This document shows positions 36,629 through 49,865 of a stretch of DNA of 64,000 nt, piece after piece. The notes beneath the pieces were generated by a model. It was given only the letters and a program-made list of their open reading frames with translations, was not told the DNA's origin and made no database searches. Source of the stretch: Acidovorax kalamii (GTDB taxonomy: Bacteria > Pseudomonadota > Gammaproteobacteria > Burkholderiales > Burkholderiaceae_C); contig NZ_NOIG01000004.1 in the NCBI RefSeq assembly GCF_002245625.1, positions 62,001 through 126,000 on the forward strand, written 5' to 3'. The translations under genes were made by a program, and so were the position numbers. The number at the start of each line of letters is the position of its first letter. Within the stretch, counting starts at the first letter, position 1.

Positions 36629-38757
36629 AACATCATAATGGCTTTTTTGTGAATCGTTACCGCAGTGTTGCTGTAGGCGTTTCTATTGCGATTATGTCCG
36701 TGAGTGCCGCAGCCCAGGGCGTTATCAATGCGATTTCTGCAAGCGTGCAGGGTGGCGTTGAAGTTTTGAAGATTGATTTTGATCAGTCTCCTGTGACAGC
36801 TCCTACAGGGTTTGCAACGCAATCGCCTGCGCGTGTGGCTCTAGATTTTCATGGTGTTGGTAACGCGACTGGAAAATCAGCCTACGAAGTTAATCTTGGT
36901 AATCTTAAGTCGGTGAATGTGGTTCAAGCGGGGGAGCGGTCGCGAATTGTCTTGAATCTTAAAGCTGCAACTTCCTATCGAACTGAGATCCAAGGTAAAG
37001 CTTTGGTTGTGTCGTTGGATCCCGTAGCAGGGGCGGGGGGGGGGGCTTCCTCTGTTATTCATTTTTCAGATGCGCAGAACGGCGATGTTTTGCCATTGAG
37101 GGATGTCGATTTTCGACGTGGCGCCGATGGCTCGGGCAGGATTGTCGTTAATTTGCCGAGTAATCAGGTGGGGGTAGATTTGCAGCAGCAGTCCAGAGGG
37201 ATAGCTGTTGAATTCATGCGTTCATCGCTCCCCGAAGGATTGAGGCGGCGTCTTGATGTCACTGATTTTGGTACCCCTGTACAGACGGTCACAACCACTC
37301 AAGTTGGTGAGCGTGTTCGCATGCTTATTGAATCGGTGGGAGATTGGGAGCATAGCGCCTACCAAAGCGACAGCCAGTTTGTAATAGAAGTGCGGCAAAA
37401 GAAGGTCGATCTTAGTAAACTAACGCAAGGGCCTGGCTATTCTGGTGAAAAGCTCTCGTTGAATTTTCAAAATATCGAAGTTCGCTCACTTCTTCAGGTG
37501 ATAGCGGATTTTACAAATTTCAACATCGTAACTTCTGATACTGTCTCCGGGGCCCTTACCCTGCGGCTCAAGGATGTACCTTGGGATCAGGCGCTCCAAA
37601 TAATTATGGATGCTAAGGGGCTTGGGATGAAAAAGACGGGATCAGTCCTATGGATTGCTCCCAAGGATGAGATTGATGCGCGTACGAAAAAAGATTTTGA
37701 AGCCGCACAGGCAATTCAAAAATTAGAGCCACTGAAGACGCAGGCCTATCAATTAAACTATGCTAAGGCCGCAGATATTTTGACGCAACTCACTACCTCG
37801 GCGTCTGGCAGTGGTGGGGTTGGTACCCGCTTTCTATCAGAGCGTGGTAGTGCAATCTCAGAACCGCGAACCAATCAATTGTTTGTGACTGATACTCCTA
37901 GTAAGCTGGAAGAGGTTCGGCTTCTGCTCGCGAGTCTGGATGTTGCTGTTCGGCAGGTTTTGATTGAAGCCCGCATTGTGGAAGCGCGAGATTCGTTTGG
38001 GCGCTCTTTGGGTGTGCGTCTTGGGGGCTCGGATCTCCGTGCGAATCGTGGAGGAGATGGTGGGTATGGTCTTGGTGGTAACAATCGCGTTGCTTTTGGG
38101 ACATCGTACAGTGATGCTGTCGCGTCTAGTGGAGCGGGTGGTACTACAAGCACTAATGGAAATTTTGTAAACCTTCCAGCTAGTCTTTCGAATGTCAGCA
38201 GCGTCGGTAGTTTTGCGCTCTCTATATTTAATTCGGCTGCGAATAGATTTCTCACTTTAGAGTTGTCTGCCATGGAGGCTGATGGTAAGGGGCGTATAGT
38301 CTCGAGCCCGCGAATTATTACGGCTGATCAAACGAAGGCGCTTATTGAACAGGGTACTGAATACCCATACTCGATAACTGCTCCTAATGGTGCGACTAGT
38401 TTGGCCTTTAAGAAGGCGGTTCTGAAATTGGAAGTCACACCCCAGATTACTCCTGAAGGCAATATAATATTGGACCTTGATATAAATAAGGATAGTCGAG
38501 GAGAGACGACGACGCAAGGGGTCGCCATTGATACAAAGCATGTCAAAACACAGATTCTTATCGAAAATGGTGGAACTGTTGTGATTGGTGGGATTTTTGA
38601 AATGGAGGAGACCAATCAAGAGAATAAAATCCCTCTGATTGGAGATGTTCCTGTTGTCGGTAACCTTTTTAAGAGTCGGACTAAAGAATCAACGAAGCGT
38701 GAAATGTTGGTATTTATCACGCCAAAAGTGATTTCTGATAGCGGGCTAAAGAAGTAG
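36625..38757 (+). CDS. pilQ: Type IV pilus secretin PilQ
   Basis: 710 residues. Outer-membrane secretin through which the pilus exits. Signal peptide (to about 30), two AMIN domains (about 35-250) for peptidoglycan contact, a secretin N-terminal region (SLNFQNIEVRSLLQVIADFT) and the C-terminal secretin barrel ending GDVPVVGNLFKSRTKESTKR. A run of eleven G (37035-37045) codes for a glycine linker near residue 139, between the first and second AMIN domains. Last gene of the pil operon proper. Confidence 0.95.
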   Translation: MKHHNGFFVNRYRSVAVGVSIAIMSVSAAAQGVINAISASVQGGVEVLKIDFDQSPVTAPTGFATQSPARVALDFHGVGNATGKSAYEVNLGNLKSVNVVQAGERSRIVLNLKAATSYRTEIQGKALVVSLDPVAGAGGGASSVIHFSDAQNGDVLPLRDVDFRRGADGSGRIVVNLPSNQVGVDLQQQSRGIAVEFMRSSLPEGLRRRLDVTDFGTPVQTVTTTQVGERVRMLIESVGDWEHSAYQSDSQFVIEVRQKKVDLSKLTQGPGYSGEKLSLNFQNIEVRSLLQVIADFTNFNIVTSDTVSGALTLRLKDVPWDQALQIIMDAKGLGMKKTGSVLWIAPKDEIDARTKKDFEAAQAIQKLEPLKTQAYQLNYAKAADILTQLTTSASGSGGVGTRFLSERGSAISEPRTNQLFVTDTPSKLEEVRLLLASLDVAVRQVLIEARIVEARDSFGRSLGVRLGGSDLRANRGGDGGYGLGGNNRVAFGTSYSDAVASSGAGGTTSTNGNFVNLPASLSNVSSVGSFALSIFNSAANRFLTLELSAMEADGKGRIVSSPRIITADQTKALIEQGTEYPYSITAPNGATSLAFKKAVLKLEVTPQITPEGNIILDLDINKDSRGETTTQGVAIDTKHVKTQILIENGGTVVIGGIFEMEETNQENKIPLIGDVPVVGNLFKSRTKESTKREMLVFITPKVISDSGLKK
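37035..37045 (+). repeat. Poly-G tract (11 G) inside pilQ
   Basis: GCG GGG GGG GGG GCT reads A-G-G-G-A in frame. Same length as the tract in pilP. Confidence 0.95.
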
Positions 38758-38780
38758 ATTGTGAACTTTGGGGAGTAGTT

Positions 38781-39914
38781 ATGAGATATTTTGTTAAAGC
38801 TTTATATGCGGCGATTGCATTTTCTGTTATCGCTGCATGTGGTGGTGGCGGTGGTGGTGGTGGGACGCCGAATGGCCCTTCAGCTACCCTGAGGGTGTAT
38901 CCTCCAGTGGACACGATCAGTTTGCCGGTTGGTGCGAGCGGTTCCACGGGTATTGAGGTTCGCGGCGGAAAAGCTCCTTATGGGGTCATTAGCTCTGACG
39001 CATCTGTCAGCGCAGGCTTGTCTACAGATGGTATTTTATATATTGCAGGCAATAGTGATGGAACTTCTACAGTAACGGTTTATGATGAAAGTTTGCCGGT
39101 CCAGCAGGTCAAAATTACAGTAACTGCTAAAGCGGTTCCGTTGGCGAGTAGTGCTGGGACCTCTATCACGCTGCGGCCCAATCAATCGTTGCAGTTCAAT
39201 GTGCGTGGAGGTGTTGCTCCTTATTCTGTGAATAGTTCTGACACTAGTATTGCCAGCGCATCGATTTCGGGCTCTACGGTTACTGTCACGGGACAGCCTA
39301 AGGCGGGTACCATTACGCTGGTTGTGACTGATGCGACTGGAGTCACTCTCAATGTTTCTGTCACGGTCCAGGTGGGTACTTTGGCCACGTCTCCAACTAG
39401 TATCACTGGGGCTGCAGGAACGTCTAACACGATTGCCATCAATGGTGGGATTGCGCCATATTCGGTGAGTTCCAGCAACACCGCTGTGGCAAGTGCTTCT
39501 GTATCCGGATCTTCTGTTTCGGTGGGCTTGTTGTCGCAAGGATCTTCCAACATTGCAATCACCGATGCGGCTGGACAGACTGTTGTTGTTGCTGTCACGG
39601 TAACTTCCAATGTTCTGCAAGTTTCTCCTGCAAATCAAACGGTTAACGAACGGAGTGCAACCGCAACTACGGTAACTTACTTGATTGCCGGTGGTACTGC
39701 GCCTTACACGCCTTTGATCAGCCCCGCTGACGCGGTGCACGCCACTGCAGTAATTGCTGCGAATACCATGACTGTGACTGTTCCGATTTCTGCGGTAGGA
39801 GTTCGTTGCGTGACTGCAGATAAGGTGATTCCAATTGATGTTTATGATTCGAAGTTGGTAAAACAAACGGTATCGCTCACCATTAAAGATGATAGTGCTG
39901 TTGCTTGCCCTTGA
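38781..39914 (+). CDS. Lipoprotein of Ig-like repeats, unknown function
   Basis: 377 residues. Not recognised as a named family. Signal MRYFVKALYAAIAFSVIAAC with lipobox IAAC, then eight glycines. The rest is about four beta-rich repeats of roughly 85 residues with the pattern GGxAPYxVxSS...SGSxVxV...ITDAxGxTVxVxVTV, resembling bacterial Ig-like modules. Its ATG has GGGGAG upstream and lies 23 bp after pilQ, before a strong terminator, so it is probably the last gene of the pil transcript. In related genomes aroK sits here. A surface or periplasmic role in pilus or secretin function is inference. Confidence 0.7.
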   Translation: MRYFVKALYAAIAFSVIAACGGGGGGGGTPNGPSATLRVYPPVDTISLPVGASGSTGIEVRGGKAPYGVISSDASVSAGLSTDGILYIAGNSDGTSTVTVYDESLPVQQVKITVTAKAVPLASSAGTSITLRPNQSLQFNVRGGVAPYSVNSSDTSIASASISGSTVTVTGQPKAGTITLVVTDATGVTLNVSVTVQVGTLATSPTSITGAAGTSNTIAINGGIAPYSVSSSNTAVASASVSGSSVSVGLLSQGSSNIAITDAAGQTVVVAVTVTSNVLQVSPANQTVNERSATATTVTYLIAGGTAPYTPLISPADAVHATAVIAANTMTVTVPISAVGVRCVTADKVIPIDVYDSKLVKQTVSLTIKDDSAVACP

Positions 39915-39930
39915 AGAGTGAGCTTGCTAG

Positions 39931-39965
39931 AAGGAGAGACCAATCTTAATTGGTCTCTCCTTTTT
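39931..39965 (+). terminator. Strong Rho-independent terminator ending the pil transcript
   Basis: A 14-bp perfect stem, AAGGAGAGACCAAT (39931-39944) with ATTGGTCTCTCCTT (39949-39962), loop CTTA, and a run of T through 39965. Confidence 0.93.
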
Positions 39966-39994
39966 CTGTTTTTGCGTAAGAAATTGGCTGCTAT

Positions 39995-41086
39995 ATGGGT
40001 TTGGTAAAAATTGATTTAGGTGACAGAGCGTACGACATTCTGATTGCAGAGAGGGTGGATTTGGCTCGGTTCCTCGCAAACTCCAATGTTTGCACCCGGG
40101 TAGCCGTCGTTGTTACGAATGTGGTGGTCGCCAAGTTACATTTGAGCCGGGCCTTGGATTCACTCAGAAGCTCTTTTCAGGAGGTCTATGTCGTTGAACT
40201 TCCAGATGGCGAGGCCCACAAAACCTGGAATTCTTTAAATCAAATTTTCACTGCATTGCTGAAGTGGGAGTGTGATAGAAAAACTGTCATGTTTGCCCTC
40301 GGCGGAGGCGTGATTGGTGATTTGACAGGGTTTGCAGCAGCTACTTTCATGCGAGGTGTCCCCTTCGTTCAACTCCCGACCACATTACTGGCGCAGGTGG
40401 ACTCCTCGGTGGGGGGGAAGACAGCGATCAATCACCCGTTAGGTAAAAACATGATCGGGGCTTTTTATCAGCCTCGCCTTGTTGTATGTGATCTGAGTAC
40501 GCTTGAAACCCTGCCAGTCCGTGAGCTGCGCGCAGGTTTGGCGGAGGTCATTAAGTACGGACCCATTGCCGACATCGGATTTATGGAGTGGCTTGAGGGC
40601 TCCGTGGATAAGGTACTTGCGAAAGACTCAAGTGCACTTGCCCATGTTGTCCAGCGCAGCTGCGAAATCAAGGCATGGGTAGTGAGCCATGATGAAAAAG
40701 AAACCGGCTTGCGTGCCATTCTCAATTTCGGACACACCTTTGGTCACGCGATTGAAGCGGGCATGGGGTATGGCGTCTGGTTGCATGGGGAAGGGGTCGC
40801 TGCTGGCATGGTGATGGCGGCTGAGCTGTCCCGCCGGCTGGGGTTGGTGGATGCTGCGTTTGTGGAACGGCTCACTGCGCTGATTGCGCGGGCGGGTTTG
40901 CCGACAAAGGGGCCCGTGCTGGATCCGGCGGACAACGCGGGGCGCTATCTGGAGTTGATGCGCATCGACAAGAAGTCTGAAGGTGGGGAGATCCGGTTTG
41001 TGTTGATTGACGGGCCTGGCAAGGCCGTGGTGCGCGCAGCGCCCGATGCCTTGGTACGGGAGGTCATTGATGCGTGTTGCGATTGA
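39995..41086 (+). CDS. aroB: 3-dehydroquinate synthase
   Basis: 363 residues. Second step of the shikimate pathway, NAD- and metal-dependent. Shows GGGVIGDLTGFAAATFMRG, QLPTTLLAQVDSSVGGKTAI, NHPLGKNMIGAFYQP and the metal-ligand histidine region LNFGHTFGHAIE. The 5' half is AT-richer and the 3' half returns to genome-typical GC. It starts 30 bp after a strong terminator, so it needs its own promoter or read-through; none is obvious. The usual partner aroK is absent. Confidence 0.96.
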   Translation: MGLVKIDLGDRAYDILIAERVDLARFLANSNVCTRVAVVVTNVVVAKLHLSRALDSLRSSFQEVYVVELPDGEAHKTWNSLNQIFTALLKWECDRKTVMFALGGGVIGDLTGFAAATFMRGVPFVQLPTTLLAQVDSSVGGKTAINHPLGKNMIGAFYQPRLVVCDLSTLETLPVRELRAGLAEVIKYGPIADIGFMEWLEGSVDKVLAKDSSALAHVVQRSCEIKAWVVSHDEKETGLRAILNFGHTFGHAIEAGMGYGVWLHGEGVAAGMVMAAELSRRLGLVDAAFVERLTALIARAGLPTKGPVLDPADNAGRYLELMRIDKKSEGGEIRFVLIDGPGKAVVRAAPDALVREVIDACCD

Positions 41087-41101
41087 CGCAGCCAGGCGAG
41101 T

Positions 41102-41159
41102 CTGCTATTAAATATATAGCTAATAGCGTAAACTTGAAGCGCGCACAAGCCCATTTTTG
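41102..41159 (+). repeat. Dispersed GCTAT/ATAGC repeat, copy 5
   Basis: CTGCTATTAAATATATAGCTAATAGC, then AAGCGCGCACAAGCCCATTTTTGA. It fills the aroB-dgt gap and runs right up to the dgt ATG, so the dgt leader is made of repeat and no ribosome site is apparent. Confidence 0.7.
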
Positions 41160-42332
41160 ATGCAGAGCTCTGATCAATTGCCCTGCGCTTCAGACCCCGC
41201 GCAGACACGGGGGCGGCGCTATCCGGAGCGGCCCGCACCGACACGCACCGAGTACCAGCGAGACCGTGATCGAATTGTCCATTCCACGGCATTTCGGCGC
41301 CTGGTTTACAAGACGCAGGTGTTCCTCAACCACGAAGGCGACCTGTTCCGCACCCGGTTGACCCATTCGCTGGAGGTGGCGCAGCTGGGGCGTTCCATTG
41401 CGCGGTCTCTGCAGATCAATGAAGACCTGGTAGAGGCGATCTCGCTGGCCCATGACCTGGGTCACACTCCCTTCGGACATGCGGGCCAGGATGCGCTGCA
41501 TGGGTGCATGGCGGGGTTTGGCGGGTTCGAGCACAACCTGCAAAGCCTGCGTGTGGTGGACCGGCTCGAAGAGCGCTACCCACAGTACGATGGACTCAAC
41601 CTCACCTTCGAGACGCGAGAGGGAGTCCTCAAGCATTGCTCCCGATCGCACGCAGAACAGTTGGAAGCCTCGGAGCCCGGCGGTGTCGGCAGCCGATTTT
41701 TAAGGCGTGAGCAGCCAAGTCTGGAGGCGCAGTTGTGCAACCTGGCGGACGAGATTGCTTACAACGCGCACGACATTGACGATGGCGTGCGGTCGGGCTT
41801 GATCAGCCTTGCGCAACTGCGCGACGTTCCCTTGTTCGATGCGTACCGGGCGGCGGCGCAGGCCGAGTACCCGGATCTCGCTTCGCCCAGCCTGCAGCGG
41901 CGACTGTTGTTCGAGGCCATCCGGCGCATGCTCAGTGCGCAGGTGTACGACGTGATTGACGCGACGCGGGAGGCCCTGCGCGAGCATGTGCCCGCCAGCG
42001 CTGATGAGGTTCGCCGGTGCCCGCCGCTGGTGCTGTTCAGTGGCGGAATGCGTGAACGATCTACAGCGCTCAAGCAGTTCCTGTTCCGGCACCTGTACCG
42101 GCATCCGCAGGTGATGGAGACGACGGGGCTGGCTCAGGAAATTGTGCGTGACCTTTTTGCCGCCTATGTGGCCGCACCGCAGGAGATGAAAGCGGCGTTT
42201 GCCCAGCAGGCGCTGGGGGGCGACGCCAGCATGCGGGCCCGCGCCGTGGCCGACTTCATTGCCGGGATGACGGACCGTTTTGCAGCGCGCGAACATGAGC
42301 GGCTGACGGGCCGCCGCCTGCTCGGCGGTTGA
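41160..42332 (+). CDS. dgt: dGTPase-like deoxyguanosinetriphosphate triphosphohydrolase
   Basis: 390 residues from the ATG at 41160. HD-superfamily nucleotidase cleaving dNTPs to nucleoside and triphosphate. Metal ligands: RLTHSLEVAQLG (H) and SLAHDLGHTPFGH (HD), then EIAYNAHDIDDG. Length fits the shorter class of Dgt-like proteins. Position after aroB and before gltB is the usual Burkholderiales order. Confidence 0.94.
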   Translation: MQSSDQLPCASDPAQTRGRRYPERPAPTRTEYQRDRDRIVHSTAFRRLVYKTQVFLNHEGDLFRTRLTHSLEVAQLGRSIARSLQINEDLVEAISLAHDLGHTPFGHAGQDALHGCMAGFGGFEHNLQSLRVVDRLEERYPQYDGLNLTFETREGVLKHCSRSHAEQLEASEPGGVGSRFLRREQPSLEAQLCNLADEIAYNAHDIDDGVRSGLISLAQLRDVPLFDAYRAAAQAEYPDLASPSLQRRLLFEAIRRMLSAQVYDVIDATREALREHVPASADEVRRCPPLVLFSGGMRERSTALKQFLFRHLYRHPQVMETTGLAQEIVRDLFAAYVAAPQEMKAAFAQQALGGDASMRARAVADFIAGMTDRFAAREHERLTGRRLLGG

Positions 42333-42533
42333 GGGCGTTTGGCCGCAGAGCTGCCCGGTCCAGGGTCTGTACCGGCCCCTGCATCAGCCCGTTGCCCATG
42401 TGCTCCATCGCCTGCGGCATGGCCGTCACTCTGTTTGCGTGCTGCACCGCGGTGTGACGTCTCCTGCGCCTCGGGCCGCGCCGAGGCCCCCGGTAAAATC
42501 AGACCCCGTTTCACTGTGCCTGCCTACGCGCCT
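42333..42533. other. Intergenic region before the DUF1415 gene
   Basis: 201 bp, GC-rich, without a convincing gene. GGTAAAATC (42492-42500) contains a -10-like TAAAAT about 35 bases before the next ATG. No matching -35 was seen. Confidence 0.4.
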
Positions 42534-43163
42534 ATGACCTCCACCCCTTCCATCACCCCGATGGGCGCGTCCGATCCCGCAGCCCCGTTCATTCGTGACA
42601 CCGTACGCTGGCTTGAAAAAGCCGTGATCGGGCTGAATCTGTGCCCGTTCGCCAAGGGCGTGCATGTCAAGGGGCAGATTCACTACGTGGTGGCGCTGAC
42701 CGAGGACACCGACGCGGTGCTGTCGCTGCTGCGTGACGAGTTGCTGGCTTTGCAGAGCATTCCCACCGAGGTGCGGGACACGACCCTGCTGGTGCTGCCG
42801 CACTGTTTGCAGGATTTTCTGGACTTCAATGAATTTCTTGGTGATGCGGAAGGCCTGCTGGATGCCTTGGGGCTGGATGGCACCCTGCAAATTGCCAGCT
42901 TTCACCCTCAGTTCCAGTTTGCGGGCACTGACGTGGACGATGTGACCAACTGCACCAACCGTGCACCCTATCCCACGCTGCATCTGCTGCGCGAAGACAG
43001 CATCGACCGGGCCGTGGAGGTGTTCCCTGAGGCGGAAGCCATCTTTGAGCGGAACATGGAAGTGCTGGAGGGCCTGGGGATGGAGGGCTGGTTGGCGCTG
43101 GATGTGGGGGCGCACGCACCGGCGCCCGGTGCGGCGTCTGCCGAGGGGGGGAATGCGCGATGA
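42534..43163 (+). CDS. DUF1415 family protein
   Basis: 209 residues from the ATG at 42534. The domain starts at FIRDTVRWLEKAVIGLNLCP and contains GLNLCPFAKGVHV, IASFHPQFQFAG and TNRAPYPTLHLLREDSI, characteristic of DUF1415. No known biochemical function. Soluble, with no signal peptide. The stop overlaps the methyltransferase start (ATGA), so the pair is cotranslated. Confidence 0.85.
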   Translation: MTSTPSITPMGASDPAAPFIRDTVRWLEKAVIGLNLCPFAKGVHVKGQIHYVVALTEDTDAVLSLLRDELLALQSIPTEVRDTTLLVLPHCLQDFLDFNEFLGDAEGLLDALGLDGTLQIASFHPQFQFAGTDVDDVTNCTNRAPYPTLHLLREDSIDRAVEVFPEAEAIFERNMEVLEGLGMEGWLALDVGAHAPAPGAASAEGGNAR

Positions 43164-44104
43164 CGCAGAAGAAACCATCCTCCACGCCGCGCGGAGCCGG
43201 TGGGGCGATCCGCAAGCAACAGTCCCAGGCCAATGCCCAGGCTGCGGAGCTGTCCGAGCTGCGGCCCGGGCAGTCGGTGGAGCTGCTCAAGGAGCTGCAC
43301 ATCCTCACGCGCGAAGGGCGGCTGAACCAGGATTCGCGGCGCAAGCTCAAGCAGGTGTACCACCTGTTCAATTTCATCGAGCCACTGTTGACGGAGCTAT
43401 CGGCGGACGGCGGTGGGCCGACCCTGGCAGACCATGGCGCGGGCAAGTCGTACCTGGGCTTCATCCTGTACGACCTGTATTTCAAGGCCCTGGGGCATGG
43501 CCATATCTACGGCGTCGAGACGCGGGCTGAGCTGGTCGAAAAATCTCGCCTGCTCGCGCAGCGGCTGGGTTTCGGCCGCATGTCCTTCCTCAACCTGTCG
43601 GTGGCCGAATCGTCAGCGGCCGACGAGTTGCCCGCGCAGATCGATGTGGTGACGGCCCTGCACGCCTGCGACACGGCCACGGACGATGCGATCGCCTTTG
43701 GTCTGGAGAAGAAGGCCCGTGCGATGGTGCTGGTGCCCTGCTGCCAGGCCGAGATGGCCGCCTGCCTGCGCCAGGGCAAGGCCCTGCAGCTGGCGCGCAC
43801 GCCCTTGGCCGAGCTATGGCGGCACCCGCTGCACACCCGTGAGCTGGGCAGCCAGGTGACCAATGTGCTGCGCTGCCTGTATCTGGAGGCCAGTGGCTAC
43901 CAAGTGACGGTGACCGAACTGGTCGGGTGGGAGCACAGCATGAAGAACGAACTCATCATCGCGCGCTACACCGGGCAGAAAAAGCGCAGCGCGGCCGAGC
44001 GCCTGCGTGCCATCCTGGTCGAGTTCGGGCTGGAAAAGGCCCTGGGGCCGCGTTTTGGGTTGGCGGCGGCTGCCAACGTGACAGAGGCGGCTGCTGCGGG
44101 CTGA
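43160..44104 (+). CDS. SAM-dependent methyltransferase (Methyltransf_32-like)
   Basis: 314 residues. The nucleotide-binding glycine loop is ADHGAGKSYLGFILYDL, followed by an acidic strand end GHIYGVETR. The characteristic later motifs VVTALHACDTATDDAI and VLVPCCQAEM define a family often annotated as rRNA or small-molecule methyltransferase. The substrate is unknown. It overlaps the DUF1415 gene by four bases. Confidence 0.82.
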   Translation: MTQKKPSSTPRGAGGAIRKQQSQANAQAAELSELRPGQSVELLKELHILTREGRLNQDSRRKLKQVYHLFNFIEPLLTELSADGGGPTLADHGAGKSYLGFILYDLYFKALGHGHIYGVETRAELVEKSRLLAQRLGFGRMSFLNLSVAESSAADELPAQIDVVTALHACDTATDDAIAFGLEKKARAMVLVPCCQAEMAACLRQGKALQLARTPLAELWRHPLHTRELGSQVTNVLRCLYLEASGYQVTVTELVGWEHSMKNELIIARYTGQKKRSAAERLRAILVEFGLEKALGPRFGLAAAANVTEAAAAG

Positions 44105-44153
44105 TTGCTTCACCCGTGCCTCAGCTGCGCGGCAGCGTCCTAGAGACTTTGAA

Positions 44154-44162
44154 ATTGGGGAC
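44154..44162 (+). repeat. Left inverted flank of RAYT element
   Basis: ATTGGGGAC, 42 bp before the transposase ATG; its exact inverse GTCCCCAAT lies at 44956-44964, 48 bp after the stop. Confidence 0.6.
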
Positions 44163-44203
44163 GGGTCTATGATGGCGCGCATTGCCTTCATCGACCACTT
44201 CCC

Positions 44204-44908
44204 ATGGCCCGCCTTCCACGCCTGACCCTGCCAGGCCATCTGCACCACGTGATCCAGCGTGGCAACAACCGCCAGCCCATTTTTCAGGACGGCGAAGACT
44301 TCCACACCATGCTCGCCTTGCTGGCAGACAACGCGCTCCAGCACGGGGTGGCTGTCCATGCCTATGTGCTCATGGACAACCACTTCCACCTGCTGGTCAC
44401 CCCCACATCGGCGGATGCTTTGCCGCAGATGATGCAGGCGGTGGGGCGGCGCTATGTGCAGTATTTCAACCGCCGCCATGCGCGCACCGGCACCTTGTGG
44501 GAAGGGCGCTACCGGTCTACCGTGCTGCAGGCCGACAAGTACCTGCTGCCTTGTATGGTGTACCTGGACCTCAACCCGGTGCGGGCAGGGCTGGTGGCGA
44601 ATGCGGCAGACTACCCCTGGTCCAGCCATGCCCACTGGCGGGGCGTACGCAATGACCGCTTGCTCACGCCCCATGCGCTGTACTGGGCGCTGGGCAACAC
44701 GCCGTTTGCCCGCGAGGCCGCCTATGCCGCGCTGGTGCAGACGGGAATCGGGTCGCAGGAGCAGGCGGCGCTCACGGCTTCGGCCCTGAGTGGATGGGCC
44801 TTGGGAGACACTGATTTCATCGAAGGTTTGCAAAAACAGACACCGCGCAGGGTGGCGGCGGGGCAGGCCGGGCGGCCAAAAAGCGTGAAGAAATCAGAGG
44901 AAAAATAG
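44204..44908 (+). mobile_element. REP-associated tyrosine transposase (RAYT, IS200-like Y1)
   Basis: 234 residues. Begins MARLPRLTLPGHLHHVIQRG and contains the HUH metal motif in LMDNHFHLLVTP, then the Y1 region HARTGTLWEGRYRSTVL, and KYLLPCMVYLDLNPVRAGLV. These single-copy transposase-like enzymes act on REP hairpins rather than carrying their own insertion sequence. The coding region looks intact. It sits between the methyltransferase and gltB, flanked by the 9-bp inverted pair ATTGGGGAC/GTCCCCAAT. Whether it mobilises the repeats seen in this window is unproven. Confidence 0.9.
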
Positions 44909-44955
44909 GCTTTTCCGCGCTACTGCATTGCCTTTATTGCTATTAAATTTAATAT

Positions 44956-44964
44956 GTCCCCAAT
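44956..44964 (-). repeat. Right inverted flank of RAYT element
   Basis: GTCCCCAAT, inverse of 44154-44162. Just upstream, 44938-44954 reads TTGCTATTAAATTTAAT, similar to the 5' end of the dispersed repeat, and 44993-45005 holds GGAATCTGACCCT, reminiscent of other RAYT flanks. Confidence 0.55.
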
Positions 44965-45021
44965 AAAATATCAAACTGAGATGCTCGGTTATTAAAAGGA
45001 ATCTGACCCTAATTAATGTGC

Positions 45022-45051
45022 TTGCCAAACCATGTTGCAATGCACTAATCT
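45022..45051 (+). promoter_or_regulatory. Possible gltB promoter
   Basis: TTGCCA (45022-45027), 18-bp spacer, TAATCT (45046-45051). A start near 45058 would give a leader of about 27 bases containing GAGGAG ahead of the ATG. The -10 is only partly matched. Confidence 0.35.
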
Positions 45052-45084
45052 CCCACTCCCTGCGAAAAATATGAGGAGTGCGCC

Positions 45085-49818
<4,734 letters not shown>

Positions 49819-49865
49819 GGCAACGCCACCCCCTTCGCACAGCATTCATAGACAAGGACATCGTC

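Noticed and set aside
36083-38757. pilP or pilQ as pseudogenes because of poly-G tracts
   Set aside because: Both frames are intact at the present tract length and give full-length products.
38757-39995. Hidden or frameshifted aroK between pilQ and aroB
   Set aside because: No Walker-A motif of shikimate kinase (GxMGxGKS/T) in any frame; the whole stretch is one intact lipoprotein frame.
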